24,480 bases of DNA from Erysipelotrichaceae bacterium (GTDB lineage: Bacteria; Bacillota_I; Bacilli_A; Erysipelotrichales; Erysipelotrichaceae): positions 125,919-150,398 of the forward strand of contig DOUE01000026.1 in the NCBI GenBank assembly GCA_003520745.1, written 5' to 3'. Below the pieces are notes generated by a model. The model was given only the letters and a program-made list of their open reading frames with translations. It was not told the origin of the DNA and searched no databases. The position numbers and the translations under genes were made by a program. Shown here piece by piece: positions 7,435-14,985 of the stretch (within the stretch, counting starts at the first letter, position 1; every line of letters starts with the position of its first letter).

Positions 7435-8820
7435 TTACATATGGATGGGATAGCCGAGTCCGACTTCCATCGTATCCATGATCGCTTCCGATACCGAAGG
7501 GTGGGGGAAGATCGTCAATGCGACATCTTCCAAAGTCAACCCGGTTTCGATGGCCATCGTCAACGTCGTGATGATTTCACTCGCATTCATTCCGGCGATC
7601 TGGGCACCGAGGATCAATTTCGATTTCTCGTCGTGGATGATCCGCACGAACCCTTCCGTCTTGGATGCGGCGATCGCCCTGGAGTTCGCCGCCAAGGGGA
7701 AGTCCGTGGCTTTCGCTTTGATGTTCTTTGCGAGACACTCATCAAGCGACAGACCCGTCGTCGCGATTTCAGGCGTCGTATAGCAGACCGCGGGCATCGC
7801 TTTATAGTCGATCTTGGAGGCATGGCCGGCGATGGCTTCGGCGACGATTTTGGCTTCATAGGACGCCTTATGGGCCAAGGCCAGTCCGGGAGTGATGTCC
7901 CCGATGGCATAGATGCCAGGGTTGGTCGTCTGCGATTTCGCGTTGACCTTGACGAAGCCTTTGGGATCCAGTTCGATTCCGGAAACCTGGATGTTTACTC
8001 GATCCGTATTCGGTCTTCTTCCGACCGAAACCAGTACGACATTTGATTCGATCGTCGACTCGACCTCGCCCTTCTTATACGTCAAGGTGACGTTATCCTC
8101 TGTTTCCTTGGATGACACGACCAATGCTTCCGTCAAGAGCGTCACCCCGAGTTTTTGAAGGTTGCGTTTCACCAAATCGGACAGCTTCGTATTGAAACCC
8201 GGTAGAATCGTCGATGTCGCCTCGACCAGCGTGACACTCACGCCGAAGGATGCGAAGGCTTCGGCCAGTTCGCAACCGATATAGCCCGCCCCGATCACGC
8301 AAAGCGATTTCGGGAGCGTGGGGATGTTGAGGAGCCCGGTCGAATCGACGATGCGTTTCCCGAAGGGAGCCGCCTTGATTTCGATCGGTCGGCTACCCAC
8401 CGCAAGGATCGCATGTTTGAACGAATAATCTTCCGTTTTTCCGTCTTTACTAACGCTGATCGTCGACTTCGAAGTGAACTTCGCTTCCCCCATCACGATC
8501 GTCACGTTGTTTTTCTTCAGGAGTTGACTCACCCCCGTACTGAGTTTCTTGACGACCTGGGTGTTTTTCCAGTGTTGCGTCTTGGCGAAGTCCAGCGTCC
8601 CCGTGGCTTGGATGCCGTAGGTTTCCGCATGACGGATTTCCTGGTAGGCATGGCCGGCATGAAGCAGCGCCTTCGACGGGACGCAGCCGACATTCAGGCA
8701 GGTGCCCCCGATGTCGTTTTTCTCGATGATGGTGACCTTTTGTCCAAGTTGGCTAGCCCGGATCGCGGCGACATATCCGCCGGGTCCCGAACCGATGATT
8801 ACGGTATCTAAAGTGTTCAA
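7435..8820 (-). CDS. lpdA: dihydrolipoyl dehydrogenase (E3)
   Basis: Flavoprotein that reoxidises the dihydrolipoyl arm with NAD+. 461 residues, the usual length. It has the FAD motif GSGPGG (10-15), redox-active disulfide C41/C46 in GGTCLNVGCVPSK, NAD-binding GAGYIG (177-182), and the C-terminal catalytic His-Glu pair H440/E445 in PHPSVSE. The start is a TTG (8818-8820) behind AGAGAGGG; no ATG is available before the FAD motif. It is the first gene of the operon, an unusual position, since E3 is most often last. The upstream region holds a palindromic motif also found before the PTS regulator. Confidence 0.95.
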   Translation of the reverse strand: MNTLDTVIIGSGPGGYVAAIRASQLGQKVTIIEKNDIGGTCLNVGCVPSKALLHAGHAYQEIRHAETYGIQATGTLDFAKTQHWKNTQVVKKLSTGVSQLLKKNNVTIVMGEAKFTSKSTISVSKDGKTEDYSFKHAILAVGSRPIEIKAAPFGKRIVDSTGLLNIPTLPKSLCVIGAGYIGCELAEAFASFGVSVTLVEATSTILPGFNTKLSDLVKRNLQKLGVTLLTEALVVSSKETEDNVTLTYKKGEVESTIESNVVLVSVGRRPNTDRVNIQVSGIELDPKGFVKVNAKSQTTNPGIYAIGDITPGLALAHKASYEAKIVAEAIAGHASKIDYKAMPAVCYTTPEIATTGLSLDECLAKNIKAKATDFPLAANSRAIAASKTEGFVRIIHDEKSKLILGAQIAGMNASEIITTLTMAIETGLTLEDVALTIFPHPSVSEAIMDTMEVGLGYPIHM

Positions 8821-8870
8821 AGGATTCCCTCTCTTTCGTAAAATGGATCGAAAAGCGAAATCACTACTGT

Positions 8871-8899
8871 ATTTTTCGGATTGAAGCGGTTTGAGTCAA
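8871..8899 (-). promoter_or_regulatory. weak candidate promoter of the dehydrogenase operon
   Basis: TTGACT (8894-8899, five of six) is separated by 17 bases from AAAAAT (8871-8876, four of six). It is the best spaced pair in the 340-base leader, but the -10 is poor. An activator might be needed. Confidence 0.3.
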
Positions 8900-8970
8900 A
8901 CAATACTAGACAAGGAAAAGATCGAAGTCTACGTTAACTCGATCCCAAACCGAATCGGTGGATGCATGAC

Positions 8971-9007
8971 GGACACGAAGAAAGGTTCATGAAGCACTTC
9001 GGTGTCC
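8971..9007 (-). promoter_or_regulatory. inverted repeat in the dehydrogenase leader
   Basis: GGACACGAAG (8971-8980) and CTTCGGTGTCC (8997-9007) form a 10-bp stem with one bulged base around a 16-base loop containing TTCATGAA. No T-run follows on either side, so it is not a simple terminator. It could be an operator or an RNA leader structure. The remainder of 8821-9154 shows no supportable gene. Confidence 0.45.
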
Positions 9008-9054
9008 CTCTACAATGAATTCTACCCTCTATTTCATGATATGAACGTTTTTGA

Positions 9055-9087
9055 TGGTCAATAAACTTTCCACATCATAGTGGTAAA
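9055..9087 (-). promoter_or_regulatory. shared 33-nt palindromic motif, copy 1 (before lpdA)
   Basis: Minus-strand TTTACCAC-T-ATGATGTGGAAAG, then five variable bases, then TGACCA. The core is a palindrome with CCAC and GTGG arms around six bases. 28 of 33 positions are identical to 14953-14985. It lies about 235 bases upstream of the lpdA start. Confidence 0.65.
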
Positions 9088-9155
9088 AGCAAACAGGTTT
9101 CGCTTTGATCATGATTGAAGAATCCCGGATTGAATAAGATATGAACGTCGTTTTC

Positions 9156-9182
9156 AAACAAAAAAGTGCGCATCGCACTTTT
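9156..9182 (-). terminator. terminator of lipL
   Basis: A 9-bp stem AAAAGTGCG/CGCACTTTT (9162-9170, 9174-9182) with a 3-base loop is followed by TTGTTT on the minus strand. The stem overlaps the TGA stop of lipL by one base. Confidence 0.88.
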
Positions 9183-9913
9183 CATCTGTCGTCGATGTTC
9201 AGACCGAAAATATCCAGTCTCTTGATCATCATTCGTTTCAATGACTCCACGTCGTATTCCGTTTGGCTCAACTCGGCAAGCGTCTTCATCGCATCCGAAT
9301 CGACGCGGGGATAGTTTGGATCGTTCAGAGGATTTGCGATCGCATAGAAGTCCCGTATCCAGTGTGAACGGCGATTCTGGTCGCCGTCGACGAAGATCGT
9401 GATCATCAGCATCACCGCGTCTTTCGTCCGGTATTGGGCCATGCCGGCGAACTTTTTTCCAGCGACGCTCAAGTCGTACTTTCCCGGGCAGTAGGAGTGT
9501 TCGATCTCCCCTGCTTCAATGTCCAGCCTCAAGTCATGAAGAAGATGTTTCATCAGATCGACCCCGAACGCATACGACTCGTTCAATCCGCCGAACTCGG
9601 CGTGATGTTTGGAATAGAGTAGGCTTATGTTCAATACGCCCTCATCGCAGGCGACCGCCAAGCCGCCGGCTTTTCGTACCATGGTCTCCATCGCGTTCTG
9701 ATGGCAATGCGCCACAGCTTCTTTAAACCGCGGGAGGAGCGAATCCAAGCGTCCGAAAAGAATCCCCTTCGCCGTCCAAAACCGGACGACCAGGGTATTC
9801 GGTAAGATCGAGCTTGTCAAGGCAGTGTCGAACGAAAGTTGGTCCGAAAGCGCGACCGCCTGGTCGATGATTTGGAGGTTATCAAAGAGTTCGTCGAGGT
9901 TCATCTGGGTCAT
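9182..9913 (-). CDS. lipL: LipL-type octanoyl/lipoyl-[GcvH]:protein N-acyltransferase
   Basis: Cytosolic biotin/lipoate A/B protein ligase family enzyme that moves octanoyl or lipoyl groups from GcvH to E2 domains. Of 243 residues, the blocks GGLAV (83-87), GVLNIS (92-97), IEHSYCPGKYDLSVAGKKFAG (137-157) and the C-terminal YPRVDSDAM...L segment follow Bacillus LipL closely. C142 in SYCPG is the expected acyl-thioester Cys, which ATP-dependent LplA ligases lack. The ATG has a weak site (AAAGGA 13 bases upstream). It lies directly upstream of the dehydrogenase operon whose E2 it would modify, but is separated from it by its own terminator. No promoter is obvious between the preceding terminator and the start. 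Confidence 0.9.
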   Translation of the reverse strand: MTQMNLDELFDNLQIIDQAVALSDQLSFDTALTSSILPNTLVVRFWTAKGILFGRLDSLLPRFKEAVAHCHQNAMETMVRKAGGLAVACDEGVLNISLLYSKHHAEFGGLNESYAFGVDLMKHLLHDLRLDIEAGEIEHSYCPGKYDLSVAGKKFAGMAQYRTKDAVMLMITIFVDGDQNRRSHWIRDFYAIANPLNDPNYPRVDSDAMKTLAELSQTEYDVESLKRMMIKRLDIFGLNIDDR

Positions 9914-9934
9914 AGGCTAGCGTCGATCCTTTCG

Positions 9935-9977
9935 AATAAAGCGAAAGACTGTCGTCAAGGTTTGCCTGACGACAGTC
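9935..9977 (-). terminator. terminator of the PTS operon
   Basis: A perfect 11-bp stem GACTGTCGTCA/TGACGACAGTC (9947-9957, 9967-9977) with a 9-base loop is followed by TTTCGCTTTATT on the minus strand, 15 bases past the last gene of the operon. Confidence 0.85.
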
Positions 9978-9992
9978 GATATCACGAAAGCA

Positions 9993-10469
9993 TTACTTGG
10001 TGCGGGTAAACGACCGGCGGTCGAAGTTCTTCATCATCGGATGTTTGACTTCGATCAAGGCGTTCAAACGGGCCAAGAGTTCGTCCCCGTCGCTCAGGTT
10101 ATCGAATTGTATCCAATACCTGCCTTTGAGAAGCCCGGCTTCGTTGATCCGCAGATAGGCGCTCTTGGTGAACGAGGTTTTGCGGAGGTTGATGCGCTGG
10201 ATCTGGTCGAAGGGATAGCGATGCGAACGGTTGAAACCTGTAAATTCCAAACCGTTTTCACTCATCGTCACGATCTCGGGATGAGAGAGGGCGACGAAGT
10301 GATCCAGGAAAATCAATAAGGCGAGAAATCCGATCGAAAGCGAGGTATCCGTCGATTCTTTCGTCATGACCGTAACGACTACATAGAGAACCACGAGCGC
10401 CGAAAGAACGGTCGGGACGATGATGCTAAACAGCACTCTTCTGTAGGGATAGCGGAATTCTTTGATCAC
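9993..10469 (-). CDS. small membrane protein, possible PH-like domain
   Basis: 158 residues, not recognised as a named family. Two hydrophobic segments (about 11-35 and 43-62) are followed by a soluble C-terminal half with alternating strands (IVTMSENGLEFTGF, RYPFDQIQRINLRKT, YWIQFDNLSDGDELLARLNALIE) and a terminal helix, a pattern seen in bacterial PH-like (YcxB/bPH) proteins. The start is GTG (10467-10469) behind AGCAGGTG. It begins 36 bases after EIIC and precedes the operon terminator, so it is probably co-transcribed with the PTS genes, though no PTS role is known for such proteins. The PH-like call is by secondary-structure impression only. Confidence 0.7.
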   Translation of the reverse strand: MIKEFRYPYRRVLFSIIVPTVLSALVVLYVVVTVMTKESTDTSLSIGFLALLIFLDHFVALSHPEIVTMSENGLEFTGFNRSHRYPFDQIQRINLRKTSFTKSAYLRINEAGLLKGRYWIQFDNLSDGDELLARLNALIEVKHPMMKNFDRRSFTRTK

Positions 10470-10505
10470 GCGGCACCTGCTTTCGTTGTTGAAGGATAAG
10501 GGAGA

Positions 10506-11843
10506 CTATTCGCCTTTGGCTTGTTTGGCGATTCTCTTGAAGTTGATGAAGGCCATGCCCAAGGTGATCGCTGCCAAGACGGCCAAACCGACCCACTTGA
10601 AGTTCATGAGTTGGACAAACGCCCAGCTCAGCGGGGAAGCGCCGTCGGCGATGCTGGAAATCAGCGTCGCGCCGACCGGCATCGTGAAGTTCGCCGCGAT
10701 GGCCGCTTCGGTCAATAACGGAGCGATGCCCGTGGCGATCCACAAACCGGTAACGACGATGAAGATCCCGACGACCAAGGTTCTAAACAAGTCGCCTTTG
10801 GTAATCGGAACGACGAGGACGAACAAGAACGGAAGAACGGCCAAGTCGGCGAACGGGAGGAACTGGTTGCCCGGAAGGATGGCGGCGATCAGGACCGAAA
10901 GCGGGACAAGGATCAACGAGACGGCCAAGGTCGTCGGATGTCCGATACCGACGGCGGCATCCAATCCGATATAGATCTTCGCATTCGATTTGAAACGTTT
11001 TTCGACGAATTCGGAAGCGGCGTCGGAAATGGGGATCAAACCTTCCATGAGTAGACCGGCCATCTTGGGGATCAAGACGAGGGCTGCGCCCATGGTGATG
11101 CCGAGATTCAATACGCCTTTAAGGTCATAACCGGCCAAGGCACCGATGAGTGCGCCAAGGACGGTTCCAACCAAGATCGGTTCTCCGAAGATGCCGAACT
11201 TCTTTTGGACGGCGACGGCATCCATGTTGATTTTATTGATACCGGGGATATAATCGAGGATTTTATTGATGACAAGAGCGACAGGTACGAAGGCGACGGA
11301 TAGTCCATGAGGAATGGAGACACCCGGTAGACCACAGTATTCTTCAACGCCCTTCGCAGTCCAGTCGGCCAAAATCAAGGTGATGGCGGCTTGGATCGCA
11401 GCTGCGATCAAACCGAAGACCAAGTTGTCGGTCGCGAAACTGACAAGCGCGCCGGTGAAGGCATAGTGCCAGAAGTTCCAAACGTCGATGTTGACGGTCT
11501 GGGTGGTTTTGGTGATGATCATGACGAAGTTGACGGCCAATGCGATCGGAATGACCAAGGCGCCGACTTGCGATGCGAAGGCGATTGCCGCCGCCGCAGG
11601 CCAACCCACGTCGATGACGGTCAAACTTAAACCATAATTCGTAACCATTTGTTGTACGGCCGGACCTAAGTTCCCGCCCAACATACCGATAACCAAATTC
11701 AAACCGATGAAGCCGACGCCGACGGTGAGACCCGCACGGATCGCTTTACCCGGCTTGGCCCCCATGATAAGTCCGATCAAGGTGATAACGATCGGCATCA
11801 TGACGGAAGAACCTAAACCAACGATGTAGTTAATGATTTCCAC
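10506..11843 (-). CDS. gatC: PTS galactitol-type transporter subunit IIC
   Basis: Membrane permease component of a galactitol-family (Gat) phosphotransferase system, which takes up and phosphorylates a polyol or related sugar. The 445 residues are strongly hydrophobic with about ten or more membrane segments. The N-terminal MEIINYIVGLGSSVMMPIVI, the GLDAAVGIGHPTT loop (about 290) and the closing FINFKRIAKQ are typical of GatC. Start is a GTG behind AAAGGAG at 6-base spacing. It follows EIIB by 24 bases and belongs to the operon with the PRD regulator. The actual substrate (galactitol, or another polyol or pentose) is not decided, as no catabolic gene is visible beside it. Confidence 0.93.
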   Translation of the reverse strand: MEIINYIVGLGSSVMMPIVITLIGLIMGAKPGKAIRAGLTVGVGFIGLNLVIGMLGGNLGPAVQQMVTNYGLSLTVIDVGWPAAAAIAFASQVGALVIPIALAVNFVMIITKTTQTVNIDVWNFWHYAFTGALVSFATDNLVFGLIAAAIQAAITLILADWTAKGVEEYCGLPGVSIPHGLSVAFVPVALVINKILDYIPGINKINMDAVAVQKKFGIFGEPILVGTVLGALIGALAGYDLKGVLNLGITMGAALVLIPKMAGLLMEGLIPISDAASEFVEKRFKSNAKIYIGLDAAVGIGHPTTLAVSLILVPLSVLIAAILPGNQFLPFADLAVLPFLFVLVVPITKGDLFRTLVVGIFIVVTGLWIATGIAPLLTEAAIAANFTMPVGATLISSIADGASPLSWAFVQLMNFKWVGLAVLAAITLGMAFINFKRIAKQAKGE

Positions 11844-11867
11844 AATTTTCTCCTTTGTTGTGTGTTT

Positions 11868-12161
11868 TTACTTTAGACCTAATGTATCGAGGATGTCTTG
11901 TAAAACAGGTTCAGTGCCTCTTCCGATTAGAAAAGCCACGCCCATGATTACTTTGACCGGCATCGGCTTACTGTTGTGCGCCGTCGTCACGATCAAGTCA
12001 AACTTCGAAGCCTTGGATTCCATTTCGGCTACCGTGCAGGTCGACACTTCGACCAAATCCCCGAAACCTCTTTCCTTAAAGATATTCTCCAGCTTTCGAG
12101 CCACTGCAACGGATGTTGCCACTCCGGTTCCGCAAGCCACCAGCACTCTTTTCTTAATCAT
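11868..12161 (-). CDS. gatB: PTS galactitol-type transporter subunit IIB
   Basis: Cytoplasmic phosphocarrier, 97 residues, with the active-site loop ACGTGVATSV; Cys10 accepts the phosphate from EIIA and passes it to the incoming sugar. A GTG two codons upstream (12165-12167) is open, but it overlaps the AAAGGAGG ribosome site, so the ATG at 12159-12161 is preferred. It sits between EIIA (21 bases upstream) and EIIC (24 bases downstream). Confidence 0.93.
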   Translation of the reverse strand: MIKKRVLVACGTGVATSVAVARKLENIFKERGFGDLVEVSTCTVAEMESKASKFDLIVTTAHNSKPMPVKVIMGVAFLIGRGTEPVLQDILDTLGLK

Positions 12162-12182
12162 CGCCACCTCCTTTCTTTTTCA

Positions 12183-12641
12183 TCAAGCAATATTAGCACT
12201 CATGAGTTGAAGTAACGTATCCTGAGTGGCTGCTTCTTTGATCTGCTTCAGTAAGCTTTCGTTTTGAATCACATCCATCAGACTCTGTAAGACCGACATA
12301 TGAGAATGCGATTCCTTCAGTGCCAACATGAATACGACCTCCACATCGATCGTTTCATCATGATTGCCCATCATTTTGAATTGAACGGGATGGCGTAGGA
12401 TGCCGACCGCGATCACGGAGGCGTTCACATGTTCGGGATCCGCATGCGGTATGGCTACCCCCCGGCCCAAACCGGGTAGACCGGTCGAGAATTCCGTCTC
12501 CCGCTCAAGGATCGCCCGGGTGAAGCTTTCTTTGACGTACCCTTCCGCGATCAAGCGGTCGGATAGGCGGGTTAGTACCTCGGTCACGGTGTTTGCTTCA
12601 AGATCCAGCACCATCAGTTTCGGATTGAAGAGCGATGTCAT
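12183..12641 (-). CDS. gatA: PTS subunit IIA (fructose/mannitol/galactitol type)
   Basis: Phosphocarrier that takes phosphate from HPr, 152 residues. The active-site segment GLGRGVAIPHADPEHV (57-72) places the phosphorylated His at 66; the AIPH motif is diagnostic for the PTS EIIA type 2 domain. The ATG overlaps the TGA of the cold-shock-like gene (ATGA, 12638-12641), so the two are translationally coupled. The ribosome site is the G-rich GGGGGAAAA inside that gene. Confidence 0.93.
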   Translation of the reverse strand: MTSLFNPKLMVLDLEANTVTEVLTRLSDRLIAEGYVKESFTRAILERETEFSTGLPGLGRGVAIPHADPEHVNASVIAVGILRHPVQFKMMGNHDETIDVEVVFMLALKESHSHMSVLQSLMDVIQNESLLKQIKEAATQDTLLQLMSANIA

Positions 12642-12835
12642 GCGTTTTCCCCCGGGGCGACGATCTGCGTCGCCTTGAAGTCCTTCGGTGTGAATTCCAC
12701 CGCTTGGTTCTCACTTAGCCGGCGTAGTCCGACGCCGACAATGTCCGCCATCTTGAATGGATATTCTTTGTGGTCGTCCGCGACGATCACGCCTGCGCCT
12801 TTCACAAGGCTATAGAATTTTACGATTCCCCTCAT
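12638..12835 (-). CDS. degenerate cold-shock-domain-like small protein
   Basis: 65 residues that align along their whole length with the OB-fold of CspA-type proteins: GIVKFYSLVKGAGVIVAD matches the GxVKWFNxxKGFGFI start, KEYPFKMADIVGVGLRRL matches the xDVFVHFSAI...G(F/Y)KxL part, and ENQAVEFTPKDFKATQIV matches the closing EGQxVEFxxxxxxxxAxxV strands. The nucleic-acid-contacting aromatics are mostly gone: RNP1 KGFGFI is KGAGVI (12-17) and RNP2 VFVHF is YPFKM (25-29). It may bind RNA weakly, or have become a protein-binding module. The ATG has TGAGGT six bases upstream. It lies inside the PTS operon, 57 bases after the PRD regulator, and overlaps EIIA by four bases. Confidence 0.78.
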   Translation of the reverse strand: MRGIVKFYSLVKGAGVIVADDHKEYPFKMADIVGVGLRRLSENQAVEFTPKDFKATQIVAPGENA

Positions 12836-12892
12836 AGGTTACCTCACATTGAATGATTCATATTCCGGCGTTTGCTCTCGATACATGGATGA

Positions 12893-14842
12893 CTAGACGC
12901 GGATCATCAGGATTTCGCTCAACGCCTGGGCAAGATCCTCTTTGTTTCTCATCGCGCAGATTCGATTCCACAGGTCCAAGTCTTCCGAATGATCGGCGAG
13001 ATGGGTGAAAAACGGGATATAATCCGAAGCCTCTTCCTTTGTCGATGCGACGTTGAGGATCAGACGTACTTCATGCTCATCGTCCCAAAGCACGGGATGT
13101 GCGAGCGTGACGACCTGCACCGTACTCCTGAGGACGGTTTCAAACGTGCCGTGCGGAATCGCGATCAGGGACGATATGACCGTCGGTCCCATCGCTTCCC
13201 TTTCCCACAGACTATCCAGGTAGTCCTCGGTGACATGGTTCTTCGCGCTAAGATGCCGCGCCATGAAACTCAAAATGTCTTCCTTGGTCTTCAGGTCGAC
13301 CATGAGATGGATGTCTTCCTTATACAATCGGACTTTGGACGTCGGCTGGATCTTCTTCCCATCGACGACTTCACGGATCGCGTTCATGTCGTATTGGGAA
13401 AGAAGGGAATTGATGACGATCGTTTTGACTTTGGACTGCACCGCGACGGTCGAGATGATCAAGTCGATCATCGATTCATCGTAGTCGCTGACATCCATGG
13501 TCGAGATGACATCGACGATCTCCAGGTTGTTGAAAGCGCGCTTCAGTTTGGCGACGATCAACTGCGAGGTTCCGATCCCGCTGGCACACATCACCAGGAC
13601 GCGGATCGGCTTGATGTTACGCTCGCGTGCCGCGGCGATATGCAAGACCAGATAGGCGATCTCGTTGGGCGGCATTTCGATGTGGAACATGTTCCTGAAG
13701 AGGTAGACGTTATTGGCGACCGCGCCGTAAATCGACGGGTAGGAGAACTTGATTTCTTCAAACATCGGATTATCCAAGGAAAGGCCGTAAATCAGGCGGT
13801 TGATGGTGGGCTTCAGATGTAGGATCAAACTGTTGAACAACTGCGTATCCGACTCCAGAAACAAACCCAGTTCGATCTGCAGGTTCTGGATGAACTTCAG
13901 AATCAGATCTTCCAACACAGGGGTATCCGACGAAAGTTTGAAGTTGAGGACGTTGAGACCTTCCTTCACTCGTTTCGCTCCCATGAAGTGAAGCAGGATG
14001 TAGTAGGTTTCGGTTTCGGACAACTCGACATGGAACTCTTCGTTGATCCGCCTCGATGTTTCAAAAGCGATCGAATATTCCTTCTGATCATCCAACGCAT
14101 GGATCAATTCTTGCGTCAAACGGATGTTGTAGCCTTGCTGGGTCCGGCGTATGGCGATGGCGATGTGGATGATGAGGTTGATCCGCGCTTCGGTCGAGAA
14201 AGAATACCCTAGCTTGTTCTCGGCTTCCGCCACGATTTCTTCCACTTTCTTGAAATCCAGCTGAAGCGCGTTTTGGAAACGGTTCATGAAGGAATGCGAT
14301 CCCTGATCGTCATGGATGTAGTAGACCAGATTCTTGTTCTCTTCAAACGGTACGAGTTTCGCCAACGCTTTCCGTTTATCCGCTTCTTCCCCGACGATGA
14401 CGATGCCTTCGCCCTTTTGATAATCCACGACCAGGTTGAAGTCCTTGATCATCTCGTTGATTTCGCTGATATCCTTGGTGATGGTCGATCGGCTGACATA
14501 ATAGTCCAAGCTAAGTTCCTTGATCATCAACGGTCGGTTTTCCGCATAGAGTTTCGACAAAATGCTGCGTTGTCGATCGGCGGGCGACAGATAACTCGTA
14601 TCATGCTTCGTCTTGAAATAGCTTAACAAACGTTGCTTATCCGTTGGGTCGCCGTCGATCGCTACGCCCTGTCCGGGTTTCCGGATCATCGTTAGGTTGT
14701 GCTCCTGAAGGATGGGCGCGATTAAATCGAGCTCGTTACGAACCGTCTTGGGAGAGGCATTGATCGCTTTCGCGATCACGTCGACACTGACAAGAGTTTT
14801 CTCATTTAGGATGAATTTGACGATTTCTTCTTTTCTGTTCAT
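12893..14842 (-). CDS. PRD-containing PTS-regulated transcription activator (MtlR/LicR type)
   Basis: Modular regulator of 649 residues whose activity is set by PTS phosphorylation. Order: HTH-11 (about 4-60), Mga-type HTH (about 85-150), PRD1 (about 190-295, H226 and H285), PRD2 (about 305-410, H342 and H401), an EIIB-Gat-like domain (about 414-495, C419 in MCASGIGTS) and an EIIA domain (about 508-649, H564 in AIPHG). All expected phosphorylation sites are present. With two DNA-binding HTHs rather than an RNA-binding CAT domain it should be a DNA-binding activator, not an antiterminator. It opens the operon that encodes its own PTS. The ATG has only a short GAGGG upstream. A palindromic motif and a 10-bp inverted repeat lie before it. 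Confidence 0.93.
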   Translation of the reverse strand: MNRKEEIVKFILNEKTLVSVDVIAKAINASPKTVRNELDLIAPILQEHNLTMIRKPGQGVAIDGDPTDKQRLLSYFKTKHDTSYLSPADRQRSILSKLYAENRPLMIKELSLDYYVSRSTITKDISEINEMIKDFNLVVDYQKGEGIVIVGEEADKRKALAKLVPFEENKNLVYYIHDDQGSHSFMNRFQNALQLDFKKVEEIVAEAENKLGYSFSTEARINLIIHIAIAIRRTQQGYNIRLTQELIHALDDQKEYSIAFETSRRINEEFHVELSETETYYILLHFMGAKRVKEGLNVLNFKLSSDTPVLEDLILKFIQNLQIELGLFLESDTQLFNSLILHLKPTINRLIYGLSLDNPMFEEIKFSYPSIYGAVANNVYLFRNMFHIEMPPNEIAYLVLHIAAARERNIKPIRVLVMCASGIGTSQLIVAKLKRAFNNLEIVDVISTMDVSDYDESMIDLIISTVAVQSKVKTIVINSLLSQYDMNAIREVVDGKKIQPTSKVRLYKEDIHLMVDLKTKEDILSFMARHLSAKNHVTEDYLDSLWEREAMGPTVISSLIAIPHGTFETVLRSTVQVVTLAHPVLWDDEHEVRLILNVASTKEEASDYIPFFTHLADHSEDLDLWNRICAMRNKEDLAQALSEILMIRV

Positions 14843-14877
14843 GGGCCCTCATTCTTTGATGCGTGATGTTGCCTATG

Positions 14878-14954
14878 CACACGATGCTTTTTTCGTGCAA
14901 TTCTGCCTTGCCCTTATCTTAACGCATAAGGCCAAGAAAGAATCGCATCGTGTG
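14878..14954 (-). promoter_or_regulatory. 10-bp inverted repeat before the PRD regulator
   Basis: CACACGATGC (14878-14887) and GCATCGTGTG (14945-14954) are perfect inverted repeats 57 bases apart, 36 bases upstream of the regulator start. The distal arm touches the shared 33-nt motif. Possible paired operator half-sites or leader RNA stem. I saw no convincing promoter between the arms. Confidence 0.5.
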
Positions 14955-14985
14955 GTCAGTGTTCTTTCCACATCATTGTGGTAAA
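14953..14985 (-). promoter_or_regulatory. shared 33-nt palindromic motif, copy 2 (before PRD regulator)
   Basis: Minus-strand TTTACCAC-A-ATGATGTGGAAAG, five bases, then TGACCA; 28 of 33 positions match the copy at 9055-9087, in the same orientation relative to the downstream gene. The core arms CCAC and GTGG are palindromic. It is 111 bases upstream of the regulator start. Confidence 0.65.

Noticed and set aside
9930..9975. TTGACG inside the PTS terminator as a -35 for lipL
   Set aside because: No acceptable -10 lies 15-19 bases downstream, and the hexamer is explained by the hairpin arm.
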